NCBI GenBank assembly: GCA_035048495.1
Contig: JASUTR010000243.1
Location: forward strand, 310,001-374,000
From: Euptelea pleiosperma
Lineage: Eukaryota > Streptophyta > Magnoliopsida > Ranunculales > Eupteleaceae
DNA: 64,000 nt
Reading direction: 5' to 3'
The position numbers and the translations under genes were made by a program. The notes under the pieces are model-generated. The model made no database searches and was not told the origin of the DNA. It worked only from the letters and a program-made list of their open reading frames with translations. The stretch's first letter is position 1, and each line of letters starts with the position of its first letter. Of the stretch, positions 49,191 to 63,100 are shown piece by piece.

Positions 49191-52100
49191 TACTAAAAAG
49201 CCATAAATTATAGGCTTCGGAATGTAACATACAAATTGAGTCCAATTTGAGACGTTGACGCACGGATAGAGCTAACTTGTTTCGACTGTCCCGAATCTTG
49301 TTCCAACACTTCAAATGTGTTGAAACAATTGTAATGGAAGAGTTTGATTCCAATTACGATTTTCGGTTGCGAAAAAGTCACAAGTTATAGGCTTCGGAAT
49401 GTAACACACAAACTGAGTCTAATTTGAGACGTTGACGCACGGATGGAGCTAACTTGTTTCTACTGTCACGAATCTTGTTCCAACAATTCAAATTTGTCAA
49501 AACAATTGTAATGGAAGAGTTTGAGTCCAATTACAAAGTCCGATTGCTAAAAAGCCATAAGTTATAGGCTTCGGAATGTAACACACAAACTGAGTCTGAT
49601 TAAAAACATTGATGCACGGATGGTGCTAACTTGTTTCGACTGTCCCGAATCTTGTTCCAACACTTCAAATGTGTTGAAACAATTGTAATGGAAGAGTTTG
49701 AGTCCAATTAGGAGGTCCGGTTGCGAAAAAGTCACAAGTTATAGGCTTCGGAATGTAACAAACAAACTGAGTCCAATTATAGACATTGAGGCACGGATGG
49801 AGATAACTTGTTTCGACAGTCCCAAATCTTGTTCCAACACTTCAAATTTGTTGAAACAATAGTAATGGAAGAGTTTGAGTACAATTACGAGGTCTGGTTG
49901 CGAAAAAGTCACAAGTTATAGGCTTCAGAATGTGAGACACAAACTGAGTCTAATTTGAGATGTTGACGCACGGATAGAGCTAACTTGTTTCTACTGTCAC
50001 GAATCTTGTTCCAACAATTCAAATTTGTTAAAACAATAGTAATGGAAGAGTTTGAGTCCAATTACAAGGTCCGATTGCTAAAAAGCCATAAGTTATAGGC
50101 TTCGAAATGTAACATACAAACTGAGTCCAATTTGCGACGCTGACGCACGGATGGAGCTAACTTGTTTCGACTGTCCCGAATCTTGTTCCAACACATCAAA
50201 TGTGTTGAAACAATAGTAATGGAAGAGTTTGAGTAAAATTACGAGGTCCGGTTGTGACAAAGTCACAAGTTATAGGCTTCGGAATGTAACACACAAATTG
50301 AGTCCAATTTGAGACGTTGACGCACGGATGGAGCTAACTTTTTTCTACTGTCCCGAATCCTGTTCCAACACTACAAATCTGTTGAAACAATAGTAATGGA
50401 AGAGTTCGAGTCTAATTACGAGATCCGATTGCGAAAAAGTTACAAATTATAGGCTTAGGAATGTAACACACAAACTGAGTCCAATTTGAGATGTTGACGC
50501 ACGGATGGAGCTAACTTGTTTCGACTGTCCCAAATCTTGTTCCAACACTTCAAATCTGTTGAATCAATAGTAATGGAAGAGTTTGAGTCAAATTATGAGG
50601 TCCGATTGCGAAAAAGTCACAAGTTATAGGCTTCGGAATGTATCACACAAACTAAGTCCAATTTGAGACGTTGACGAACGGATGGAGCTAACTTGTTTCG
50701 ACTGTTACGAATCTTGTTCCAACACTTCAAATGTGTTGAAACAATAGTAATGGAAGAGTTGGAGTTCAATTACGAGGTCCGGTTGCGAAAAAGTCACAAG
50801 TTATATGCTTCGGTATGTAACACACAAACTGAGTCCAATTAAAGACATTGACGCATGGATGGAGCTAACTTGTTTCGACTGTCCCGAATCTTCTTCCAAC
50901 ACTTCAAATGTGTTGAAACAATAGTAGTGGAAGAATTCGAGTCTAATTACGAGGTCCGGTTGCGAAAAAGTCACAAGTTATAGGCTTCGGAATGTAACAC
51001 ACAAACTGAGTCCAATTTGAGTCGTTGACGCACGGATGGAGCTAAGTTGTTTCTACTGTCACGAATCTTGTTCCAACAATTCAAATGTCTTACAACAATA
51101 GTAATGTAATAGTTTGAGTCCAATTACGAGGTCCGATTGCTAAAAAGCCATAAGTTATAGTCTTCTGAATGTAACATACAAACTGAGACCAATTTGAGAC
51201 GTTGACGCATGGATGGAGCTAAATTGTTTCTACTGTCACGAATCTTGTTCCAACGATTCAAATTTGTTAAAACAATAGTAATGGAAGAGTATGAGTCCAA
51301 TTACAAGGTCCGATTGCTAAAAAGCCATAAGTTATAAGGCTTCGGAATGTAACACACAAACTGAGTCCAATTTGAGACGTTGACGCACGGATGGAGATAA
51401 CTTGTTTCTACTGTCACGAATCTTGTTCCAATAATTCAAATTTGTTAAAACATTAGTAATGGAAGAGTTTGAGTCCAATTACAAGGTCCGATTGCTAAAA
51501 AGCCATAAGTTATAGGCTTCGGAATGCAACATACAAACTGAGTCCAATTTGAGACGTTGACGCACGGATGGAGCTAACTTGTTTCGACTGTCCCGAATCT
51601 TGTTCCAACACTTCAAATGTGTTGAAACAATAGTAGTGGAAGAATTCGAGTCTAATTACGAGGTCCGGTTGCGAAAAAGTCACAAGTTATAGGCTTCGGA
51701 ATGTAACTCACAAACTGAGTCCAATTAAAGACATGGACGCACGGACGGAGCTAACTTGTTTCGACTATCCCGAATCTTGTTCCAACACTTCAAATGTGTT
51801 GAAACAGTAGTAATGGAAGAATTCGAGTCGAATTACGAGGTCCGATTGGGAAAAAGTCACAAGTTATAGGCTTCGGAACGTAACACACTAACTGAGTCCA
51901 ATTTGAGACGTTGACGCACGGATGGAGCTAACTTGTTTCGACTGTCCCAAATCTTGTTCCAACACTTCAAATCTGTTGAAACAATAGTAATGGAAGAGTT
52001 TGAGTACAATTACAAGGTCTGGTTGCGAAGAAGTCACAAGTTATAGGCTTCAGAATGTGAGACACAAACTGAGTCCAATTTGAGATGTTGACGCACGGAT

Positions 52101-55100
52101 GGAGCTAACTTGTTTCGACTGTCACGAATCTTGATCCAACACTTCAAATCTGTTGAAAAATAGTAATGGAATAGTTGGAGTCCAATTACGAGGTCTGATT
52201 GCGAAAAAGTCAAAAGTTATAGGCTTTGAAATGTAACTCACAAACTGAGTCCAATTAAAGACATTGACGCATGGATGGAGCTAACTTGTTTCGACTGTCC
52301 CGAATCTTGTTCCAACACTTCAAATGTGTTGAAACAATAGTAGTGGAAGAATTCGAGTCTAATTACGAGGTCCGGTTGCGAAAAAGTCACAAGTTATAGG
52401 CTTCGGAATGTAACTCACAAACTGAGTCCAATTAAAGACATGGACGCACGGACGGAGCTAACTTGTTTCGACTATCCCGAATCTTGTTCCAACACTTCAA
52501 ATGTGTTGAAACAGTAGTAATGGAAGAATTCGAGTCGAATTACGAGGTCCGATTGGGAAAAAGTCACAAGTTATAGGCTTCGGAACGTAACACACTAACT
52601 GAGTCCAATTTGAGACGTTGACGCACGGATGGAGCTAACTTGTTTCGACTGTCCCAAATCTTGTTCCAACACTTCAAATCTGTTGAAACAATAGTAATGG
52701 AAGAGTTCGAGTCTAATTACGAGATCCGATTGCGAAAAAGTTACAAATTATAGGCTTAGGAATGTAACACACAAACTGAGTCCAATTTGAGATGTTGACG
52801 CACGGATGGAGCTAACTTGTTTCGACTGTCCCAAATCTTGTTCCAACACTTCAAATCTGTTGAATCAATAGTAATGGAAGAGTTTGAGTCAAATTATGAG
52901 GTCCGATTGCGAAAAAGTCACAAGTTATAGGCTTCGGAATGTATCACACAAACTAAGTCCAATTTGAGACGTTGACGAACGGATGGAGCTAACTTGTTTC
53001 GACTGTTACGAATCTTGTTCCAACACTTCAAATGTGTTGAAACAATAGTAATGGAAGAGTTGGAGTTCAATTACGAGGTCCGGTTGCGAAAAAGTCACAA
53101 GTTATATGCTTCGGTATGTAACACACAAACTGAGTCCAATTAAAGACATTGACGCATGGATGGAGCTAACTTGTTTCGACTGTCCCGAATCTTCTTCCAA
53201 CACTTCAAATGTGTTGAAACAATAGTAGTGGAAGAATTCGAGTCTAATTACGAGGTCCGGTTGCGAAAAAGTCACAAGTTATAGGCTTCGGAATGTAACA
53301 CACAAACTGAGTCCAATTTGAGTCGTTGACGCACGGATGGAGCTAAGTTGTTTCTACTGTCACGAATCTTGTTCCAACAATTCAAATGTCTTACAACAAT
53401 AGTAATGTAATAGTTTGAGTCCAATTACGAGGTCCGATTGCTAAAAAGCCATAAGTTATAGTCTTCTGAATGTAACATACAAACTGAGACCAATTTGAGA
53501 CGTTGACGCATGGATGGAGCTAAATTGTTTCTACTGTCACGAATCTTGTTCCAACGATTCAAATTTGTTAAAACAATAGTAATGGAAGAGTATGAGTCCA
53601 ATTACAAGGTCCGATTGCTAAAAAGCCATAAGTTATAAGGCTTCGGAATGTAACACACAAACTGAGTCCAATTTGAGACGTTGACGCACGGATGGAGCTA
53701 ACTTGTTTCTACTGTCACGAATCTTGTTCCAATAATTCAAATTTGTTAAAACATTAGTAATGGAAGAGTTTGAGTCCAATTACAAGGTCCGATTGCTAAA
53801 AAGCCATAAGTTATAGGCTTCGGAATGCAACATACAAACTGAGTCCAATTTGAGACGTTGACGCACGGATGGAGCTAACTTGTTTCGACTGTCCCGAATC
53901 TTGTTCCAACACTTCAAATGTGTTGAAACAATAGTAGTGGAAGAATTCGAGTCTAATTACGAGGTCCGGTTGCGAAAAAGTCACAAGTTATAGGCTTCGG
54001 AATGTAACTCACAAACTGAGTCCAATTAAAGACATGGACGCACGGACGGAGCTAACTTGTTTCGACTATCCCGAATCTTGTTCCAACACTTCAAATGTGT
54101 TGAAACAGTAGTAATGGAAGAATTCGAGTCGAATTACGAGGTCCGATTGGGAAAAAGTCACAAGTTATAGGCTTCGGAACGTAACACACTAACTGAGTCC
54201 AATTTGAGACGTTGACGCACGGATGGAGCTAACTTGTTTCGACTGTCCCAAATCTTGTTCCAACACTTCAAATCTGTTGAAACAATAGTAATGGAAGAGT
54301 TTGAGTACAATTACAAGGTCTGGTTGCGAAGAAGTCACAAGTTATAGGCTTCAGAATGTGAGACACAAACTGAGTCCAATTTGACACGTTGACGCACGGA
54401 TGGAGCTAACTTGTTTCGACTGTCACGAATCTTGATCCAACACTTCAAATCTGTTGAAAAATAGTAATGGAATAGTTGGAGTCCAATTACGAGGTCTGAT
54501 TGCGAAAAAGTCAAAAGTTATAGGCTTTGAAATGTAACTCACAAACTGAGTCCAATTAAAGACATTGACGCATGGATGGAGCTAACTTGTTTCGACTGTC
54601 CCGAATCTTGTTCCAACACTTCAAATGTGTTGAAACAATAGTAGTGGAAGAATTCGAGTCTAATTACGAGGTCCGGTTGCGAAAAAGTCACAAGTTATAG
54701 GCTTCGGAATGTAACTCACAAACTGAGTCCAATTAAAGACATGGACGCACGGACGGAGCTAACTTGTTTCGACTATCCCGAATCTTGTTCCAACACTTCA
54801 AATGTGTTGAAACAGTAGTAATGGAAGAATTCGAGTCGAATTACGAGGTCCGATTGGGAAAAAGTCACAAGTTATAGGCTTCGGAACGTAACACACTAAC
54901 TGAGTCCAATTTGAGACGTTGACGCACGGATGGAGCTAACTTGTTTCGACTGTCCCAAATCTTGTTCCAACACTTCAAATCTGTTGAAACAATAGTAATG
55001 GAAGAGTTTGAGTACAATTACAAGGTCTGGTTGCGAAGAAGTCACAAGTTATAGGCTTCAGAATGTGAGACACAAACTGAGTCCAATTTGAGACGTTGAC

Positions 55101-55584
55101 GCACGGATGGAGCTAACTTGTTTCGACTGTCACGAATCTTGATCCAACACTTCAAATCTGTTGAAAAATAGTAATGGAATAGTTGGAGTCCAATTACGAG
55201 GTCTGATTGCGAAAAAGTCAAAAGTTATAGGCTTTGAAATGTAACTCACAAACTGAGTCCAATTAAAGACATTGACGCATGGATGGAGCTAACTTGTTTC
55301 GACTGTCCCGAATCTTGTTCCAACACTTCAAATGTGTTGAAACAATAGTAGTGGAAGAATTCGAGTCTAATTACGAGGTCCGGTTGCGAAAAAGTCACAA
55401 GTTATAGGCTTCGGAATGTAACACACTAACTGAGTCCAATTTGAGACGTTGACGCACGGATGGAGGTAACTTGTTTCGACTATACCGAATCTTGGTCCAA
55501 CACTTCAGATGTGTTGAAACAATAGTAATGGAAGAGTTTAAGCAAAATTACGAGGTCCGGTTGCGACAAAGTCCCAAGTTATAT
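49177..55584 (+). repeat. 177-bp satellite array, segment 3
   Basis: About 36 monomers in the same orientation and phase as segment 2, with the monomer cut by LINE copy 1 resuming here. It contains a 13-monomer tandem repeat (50401-55002), which itself contains a duplicated 4-monomer group. At about 55.40-55.42 kb the monomer order switches to that seen at 43.4 kb. Confidence 0.96.
50401..55002 (+). repeat. 13-monomer tandem duplication with nested 4-monomer repeat
   Basis: The offset is 2301 bp (13 x 177). Shared rare variants include agagttcgagtct with gttacaaatt (50401, 52702), gagtatgagtcc (about 51288, 53589), an extra A in ataaggcttcgg (about 51335, 53636), and tgttgaaaaatag with 2 bp lost (52151, 54452). 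The group starting ccaattaaagacatggacg recurs at 51721 and 52429 (708 bp), and tgttgaaaaatag at 54452 and 55159 (707 bp), giving the inner 4-monomer unit. Confidence 0.88.
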
Positions 55585-57158
55585 CATAGACAACCTTTGG
55601 GTAGTTTGGACTAAGGCAAATCTGATTAAGAAGAAAATTTTCTGGACTATGAATATTCCTCAAGAATGCTCCTGGATTTGGCGAAAAGTACTCGAATCTC
55701 GATCTCAAGCTCAGAAGATGATCCTACATATTATTGGAGATGGTGAAAACACTCTCCTTTGGCATGATCCTTGGCATCCGCAAGGTATTTTGATGGATTC
55801 ATTCAAACGTAATCAGCGGTTTGATATTCGACTTAATCCTTTTGATAAAGTCTCTTCTATCATTGACAATGGTACTTGGTCTCCTCCACTAGCCCATACT
55901 ATTGAATTGGATCAAATTTGGAACAACTTGGCTGAAGTGGATATTGATCCTCTTATGCCTGGTGATGACGTTATTTGGCAGCACTCCCAATCTGGTAAAT
56001 TCTCCCTTGGATCTGCATACGACGCCATCAGGCAACGCAAGGCTCAGGTGGAATGGTCTAATCTTGTTTGGGGCGGACTATCTATACCTCGCCATAGCTT
56101 TGTTGCTTGGCTTGCTTTGAGTGGTGGCTTACTCACTAAAGACAAACCGCTTATTAGGCGTCTGACTAACAATTTCACATGTATATTTTGTTGGATTGAC
56201 ACCGAATCCTTTAAGCACCTTTACTTTGAATGTCCATTCACGAAGTACATTTGGTCTCAGGTGCTCAAGCTATCTAGTTTTAGCAGAACTATTGCTCCCT
56301 CCGACTTGGAATTCCAATGGATCCTTAGGAATTTTGCAGGTTCAGACGCCATCTCCCAAGTTCTCAAATTAGCTTTCAAGGCCACTATCTACATGATCTG
56401 GAGAGAAAGAAATATGAGAACCTTTCGTAACACGTTTCTTCCCAAAGAGGCTATCTTCCACCAAATTACTGCCATTACTAGAGCTAAAATTGGTGTGGAA
56501 ACTATTACAGTCGAAGACTCTCCTCGCAGTAGGGAATTTTTTGACTCATGGCGTATTGCGATTACTTTCTTCCATGATACCCCTCTTCTTTGTAAATGGA
56601 TTGCTCCTCCTTTCCACAGCTGGCTACTTAATACCGATGGTTCTATGAAGGAACACTCAGCTGGTTATGGCGGTCTCTTGAGAGACAGTTATGGCATTGT
56701 TCCTATCGCCTTTGTGGGTGGCAGCCCTATAGTATCAGTTATTTACCATGAGCTCCAAGCTATATCTGTTGGTCTTAAGCTTGCTTCCTCTTGTGGCTTG
56801 ACTTCTATTCAAGTAGCATCAGATTCGACACAAGCAGTTGGTATTGTTAACGGCACACTATCCATTCCTTGGAGAGCCCGCAAGCTAGTTTCTGATATCA
56901 TGCAACATCGATCCAAATTTGCCTCTTTTGAGATCTCCCATGTGTTTAGAGAGACCAATAGAGCGGCTGACCTATTAGCAAACTATGATCACTCTATTGG
57001 ATGTAATTTCTTGGTTCCTTCTTCTTTTCCTTCTAATCTTGTAGCTATCCTTTCGGAGGATGCCTCAGGTCATTTGTACATCAGATCTTGATTTTAAATT
57101 CAGGTAGGGGTCTGCCTAACCCCAAGCTTAATTCCCAAAAAAAAAAAAAAAAAAAAAA
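55585..57158 (+). mobile_element. 5'-truncated L1-type LINE, copy 2
   Basis: About 1.57 kb with a 3' end like copy 1: a GGGGT-N7-ACCCC hairpin at 57107-57123, AAGCTTAA, then A22 (57137-57158). There is no target-site duplication. The satellite ends at agttatat (55584) and resumes at gtaacacac (57159), whereas the uninterrupted partner at 43604-43630 has ten more bases, gctttggaat, in between. So it arose with a 10-bp target deletion, or flanking sequence was lost later. It has the same orientation as copy 1 and as the monomers. Confidence 0.9.
55586..57091 (+). CDS. Partial LINE ORF2: zinc-binding and RNase H domains
   Basis: This is the C-terminal part of a plant L1 ORF2. The frame is open from the insertion edge (IDNLWVVWTKANLIKKKIFW, typical of sequence just after RT) and the first ATG is at 55649. 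Numbering from that ATG gives 480 residues. Residues 115-200 are the zf-RVT region (KFSLGSAYDAIR, then PRHSFVAWLAL, then C178-x2-C181-x8-H190-x4-C195). Residues 325-445 are RNase H with D330 in NTDGS, E368 in HELQA, D392 in SDSTQAV, and D441 in NRAAD, with H431. No stop or frameshift interrupts it. Endonuclease and RT are missing, so it is a dead-on-arrival copy. In an intact LINE these domains support cDNA synthesis at the nicked target. Confidence 0.88.
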   Translation: MDNLWVVWTKANLIKKKIFWTMNIPQECSWIWRKVLESRSQAQKMILHIIGDGENTLLWHDPWHPQGILMDSFKRNQRFDIRLNPFDKVSSIIDNGTWSPPLAHTIELDQIWNNLAEVDIDPLMPGDDVIWQHSQSGKFSLGSAYDAIRQRKAQVEWSNLVWGGLSIPRHSFVAWLALSGGLLTKDKPLIRRLTNNFTCIFCWIDTESFKHLYFECPFTKYIWSQVLKLSSFSRTIAPSDLEFQWILRNFAGSDAISQVLKLAFKATIYMIWRERNMRTFRNTFLPKEAIFHQITAITRAKIGVETITVEDSPRSREFFDSWRIAITFFHDTPLLCKWIAPPFHSWLLNTDGSMKEHSAGYGGLLRDSYGIVPIAFVGGSPIVSVIYHELQAISVGLKLASSCGLTSIQVASDSTQAVGIVNGTLSIPWRARKLVSDIMQHRSKFASFEISHVFRETNRAADLLANYDHSIGCNFLVPSSFPSNLVAILSEDASGHLYIRS

Positions 57159-60100
57159 GTAACACACAAACTGAGTCCAATCTCAGACGTTGACGTACGG
57201 TTGGAGCTAACTTTGTTCGACTGTCATGAATCTTGTTCCAACACTTCAAAAGTGTTGAAGCAATAGTAATGGAAGAGTTTGAGTCTAATTACGAGATCCG
57301 ATTTCGAAAAAGTCACAAATTATAGGCTTAGGAATGTAAAACACAAACTGAGTCCAATTTCAGATGTTGACGCACGGATGGAGCTAACTTGTTTCGACTG
57401 TCCCAAATCTTGTTCCAACACTTCAAATCTGTTGAATCAATAGTAATAGAAGAGTTTGAGTCAAATTATGAGGCCCGGTTGCGAAAAAGTGACAAGTTAT
57501 AGGCTTCGGAATGTATCACACAAACTAAGTCCAATTTGTGACGTTGACGAACGGATGGAGCTAACTTGTTTCGACTGTCACGAAACTTGTTCCAACACTT
57601 CAAATGTGTTGAAACAATAGTAATGGAAGAGTTTGAGTTCAATTACGAGGTCCGGTTGCGAAAAAGTCACAAGTTATAGGCTTCGGAATGTAACACACAA
57701 ACTGAGTCCAATTAAAGACATGGACGCACGGACGGAGCTAACTTGTTTCGACTATCCCGAATCTTGTTCCAACACTTCAAATGTGTTGAAACAGTAGTAA
57801 TGGAAGAATTCGAGTCGAATTACAAGGTCCGAGTGGGAAAAGGTCACAAGTTATAGGCTTCGGAACGTAACACACTAACTGAGTCCAATTTGAGACGTTG
57901 ACGCACGGATGGAGCTAACTTGTTTCGACTGTCCCAAATCTTGTTCCAACACTTCAAATCTGTTGAAACAATAGTAATGGAAGAGTTTGAGTCCAATTAC
58001 AAGGTCTGGTTGCGAAGAAGTCACAAGTTATAGGCTTCAGAATGTGAGACACAAACTAAGTCCAATTTGAGACGTTGACGCACGGATGGAGCTAACTTGT
58101 TTCGACTGTCACGAATCTTGATCCAACACTTCAAATCTGTTGAAACAATAGTAATGGAATAGTTGGAGTCCAATTACGAGGTCTGATTGCGAAAAAGTCA
58201 AAAGTTATAGGCTTTGAAATGTAACTCACAAACTGAGTCCAATTAAAGACATTGACGCATGGATGGAATTAACTTGTTTCGACTGTCCCGAATCTAGTTC
58301 CAACACTTCAAATGTGTTGAAATAATAGTAGTGCAAGAATTCGAGTCTAATTACGAGGTCCGGTTGCGAAAAAGTCACAAGTTATAGGCTTCGGAATGTA
58401 ACTCACAAACTGAGTCCAATTTCAGACGATGACGAACGGATGGACCTAACTTGTTTCGACTGTCATGAATCTTGTTCCAACACTTCAAAAGTGTTCAAAC
58501 AATAGTAATGGAAGAGTTTGAGTAAAATTACAAGGTCCGATTGCGACAAAGTCACAAGTTATAGGCTTCGGAATGTAACACTCAAACTGAGTCCAATTTG
58601 AGACGTTGATGCACGGATGGAGCTAACTTGTTTCTACTGTCACGAATCTTGTTCCAACAATTCAAATTTGTTAAAACAATAGTAATGGAAGAGTTTGAGT
58701 CCAATTACAAGGTCCGATTACTAAAAAGCCATAAGTTATAGGCTTCGGAATGTAACACACAAACTGAGTCCAATTAAAGACATTGACGCACGGATGCAGC
58801 TAACTTCTTTCGCCTATCCCGAATCTTGTTCCAACACTTCAAATGTGTTGAAACAATAGTAATGGAAGAGTTTGAGTTAAATTATGAGGTTCGGTTGCGA
58901 CAAAGTCACAAGTTATAGGCTTCGGAAAATAACACACTAACTGAGTCCAATTTAAGACGTTGACGCACGGAAGGAGGTAACTTGTTTCGACTATACCGAA
59001 TCTTGTTCCAACACTTCAGATGTGTTGAAACAATAGTAATGGAAGAGTTTAAGTAAAATTACGAGGTCCGGTTGCGACAAAGTCACAAGTTATATGCTTT
59101 GGAATGTAACACACAAACGGAGTCCAATTTCAGACGTTGACGTACGGATGGAGCTAACTTTGTTCGACTGTCATGAATCTTGTTCCAACACTTCAAAAGT
59201 GTTGAAACAATAGTAATAGAAGAGTTTGAGTCTAATTACGAGATCCGATTTCGAAAAAGTCACAAGTTATAGGCTTCAGAATGTGAGACACAAACTGAGT
59301 CTAATTTGAGATGTTGACGCACGGATAGAGCTAACTTGTTTCTACTGTCACGAATCTTGTTCCAACAATTCAAATTTGTTAAAACAATAGTAATGGAAGA
59401 GTTTGAGTCCAATTACAAGGTCCGATTGCTAAAAAGCCATAAGTTATAGGCTTCGGAATGTAACACACAAACTGAGTCCAATTAAAGACATTGACGCACG
59501 ATGGAGCTAACTTCTTTCGCCTGTCCCGAATCTTGTTCCAACACTTCAAATGTGTTGAAACAATAGTAATGGAAGAGTTTGAGTTAAATTATGAGGTTCG
59601 GTTGCGACAAAGTCACAAGTTATAGGCTTCGGAATGTAACACACTAACTGAGTCCAATTTGAGACGTTGACGCACGGATGGAGGTAACTTGTTTCGACTA
59701 TACCGAATCTTGTTCCAACACTTCAGATGTGTTGAAACAATAGTAATGGAAGAGTTTAAGTAAAATTACGAGGTCCGGTTGCGACAAAGTCACAAGTTAT
59801 ATGCTTTGGAATGTAACACACAAACTGAGTCCAATTTCAGACGTTGACATACGGATGGAGCTAACTTTGTTCGACTGTCATGAATCTTGTTTCAACACTT
59901 CAAAAGTGTTGAAACAATAGTAATAGAAGAGTTTGAGTCTAATTACGAGATCCGATTTCGAAAAAGTCACAAATTATAGGCTTAGGAATGTAAAACACAA
60001 ACTGAGTCCAATTTCAGATGTTGACGCACGGATGGAGCTAACTTGTTTCGACTGTCCCAAATCTTGTTCCAACACTTCAAATCTGTTGAATCAATAGTAA

Positions 60101-63100
60101 TAGAAGAGTTTGAGTCAAATTATGAGGTCCGGTTGCGAAAAAGTCACAAGTTATAGGCTTCGGAATGTATCACACAAACTAAGTCCAATTTGTGACGTTG
60201 ACGAACGGATGGAGCTAACTTGTTTTGACTGTCACGAAACTAGTTCAAACACTTCAAATGTGTTGAAACAATAGTAATGGAAGAGTTTGAGTTCAATTAG
60301 GAGGTCCGGTTGCGAAAAAGTCACAAGTTATAGGCTTCGGAATGTATCACACAAACTAAGTCCAATTTGTGACGTTGACGAACGGATGGAGCTAACTTGT
60401 TTCGACTGTCACGAAACTTGTTCCAACACTTCAAATGTGTTGAAACAGTAGTAATGGAAGAATTCGAGTCGAATTACGAGGTCCGATTGGGAAAAAGTCA
60501 CAAGTTATAGGCTTCGGAACGTAACACACTAACTGAGTCCAATTTGAGACGTTGACGCACGGATGGAGCTAACTTGTTTCGACTGTCCCAAATCTTGTTC
60601 CAACACTTCAAATCTGTTGAAACAATAGTAATGGAAGAGTTTGAGTCCAATTACAAGGTCTGGTTGCGAAGAAGTCACAAGTTATAGGCTTCAGATTGTG
60701 AGACACAAACTGAGTCCAATTTGAGACGTTGACGCACGGATGGAGCTAACTTGTTTCGACTGTCACGAATCTTGATCCAACACTTCAAATGTGTTGAAAC
60801 AATAGTAATGGAATAGTTGGAGTCCAATTACGAGGTCCGATTGCGAAAAAGTCAAAAGTTATAGGCTTTGAAATGTAACTCACAAACTGAGTCCAATTAA
60901 AGACATTGACGCATGGATGGAGCTAACTTGTTTCGACTGTCCCGAATCTTGTTCCAACACTTCAAATGTGTTGAAACAATAGTAGTGGAAGAATTCGAGT
61001 CTAATTACGAGGTCCGGTTGCGAAAATTGACAAGTTATAGGCTTCGGAATGTAACTCACAAACTGAGTCCAATTTCAGACGTTGACGCACGGATGGAGCT
61101 AACTTGTTTCGACTGTCATGATCTTGTTCCAACAGTTCAAAAGTGTTGAAACAATAGTAATGGAAGAGTTTGAGTAAAATTACGAGGTCCGGTTGCGACA
61201 AAGTCACAAGTTATAGGCTCGGAATGTAACACTCAAACTGAGTCCAATTTGAGACGTTGACGCACGGATGGAGCTAACTTGTTTCTACTGTCACGAATCT
61301 TGTTCCAACAATTCAAATTTGTTAAAACAATAGTAATGGAAGAGTTTGATTCCAATTACGAGGTCCTATTGCTAAAAAGCCATAAGTTATAGGCTTCGGA
61401 ATGTAAGACACAAACTGAGTCCAACTAAAGACATTGATGCGCGGATGGAGCTAACTTCTTTCGACTGTCCCAAATCTTGTTCCAACACTTCAAATGTGTT
61501 GAAACAACAGTAATGGAAGAGTTTGAATAAAATTATGAGGTCCGGTTGCGATAAAGTCACAAGTTATAGGCTTCGGAATGTAACAAACAAACTGGGTCCA
61601 ATTTGAGACGTTGACGCACGGATGGAGCTAACTTGTTTCTACTGTCCCGAATCTTGTTCCAACACTTCAAATGTGTTGAAACAATAGTAATGGAAGAGTT
61701 TGAGTAAAATTATGAGGTCCGGTTGCGACAAAGTCACAACGTATAGGCTTCGGAATGTAACACACAAACTGAGTCCAATTTGAGATGTTGACGCACGGAT
61801 GGAGCTATCTTGTTTCTACTGTCACGAATCTTGTTCCAAGAATTCAAATGTTTGAAAACAATAGTAATGGAATAGTTTGAGTCCAATTACAAGGTCCGAT
61901 TACTAAAAAGCCATAAGTTATAGGCTTCGGAATGTAACATACAAATTGAGTCCAATTTGAGACGTTGACGCACGGATAGAGCTAACTTGTTTCGACTGTC
62001 CCGAATCTTGTTCCAACACTTCAAATGTGTTGAAACAATTGTAATGGAAGAGTTTGATTCCAATTACGATTTTCGGTTGCGAAAAAGTCACAAGTTATAG
62101 GCTTCGGAATGTAACACACAAACTGAGTCTAATTTGAAACGTTGACGCACGGATGGAGCTAACTTGTTTCTACTGTCACGAATCTTGTTCCAACAATTCA
62201 AATTTGACAAAACAATTGTAATGGAAGAGTTTGAGTCCAATTACAAAGTCCGATTGCTAAAAAGCCATAAGTTATAGGCCTCGGAATGTAACACACAAAC
62301 TGAGTCCGATTAAAAACATTGATGCACGGATGGAGCTAACTTGTTTCGACTGTCCCGAATCTTGTTCCAACACTTCAAATGTGTTGAAACAATTGTAATG
62401 GAAGAGTTTGAGTCCAATTAGGAGGTCCGATTGCGTAAAAGTCGTAAGTTATAGGCTTCGGAATGTAACAAACAAACTGAGTCCAATTATAGACATTGAG
62501 GCACGGATGGAGATAACTTGTTTCGACGGTCCCAAATCTTGTTCCAACACTTCTAATTTGTTGAAACAATAGTAATGGAAGAGTTTGAGTACAATTACGA
62601 GGTCTGGTTGCGAAAAAGTCACAAGTTATAGGCTTCAGAATGTGAGACACAAACTGAGTCTAATTTGAGATGTTGACGCACGGATAGAGCTAACTTGTTT
62701 CTACTGTCACGAATCTTGTTCCAACAATTCAAATTTGTGAAAACAATAGTAATGGAAGAGTTTGAGTCCAATTACAAGGTCCGATTGCTAAAAAGCCATA
62801 AGTTATAGGCTTCGAAATGTAACATACAAACTGAGTCCAATTTGCGACGCTGACGCACGGATGGAGCTAACTTGTTTCGACTGTCCCGAATCTTGTTCCA
62901 ACACTTCAAATGTGTTGAAACAATTGTAATGGAAGAGTTTGATTCCAATTACGATTTTCGGTTGCGAAAAAGTCACAACTTATAGGCTTCGGAATGTAAC
63001 ACACAAACTGAGTCTAATTTGAGATGTTGACGCACGGATGGAGCTAACTTGTTTCTACTGTCACGAATTTGCTTCCAACAATTCAAATTTGTCAAAACAA

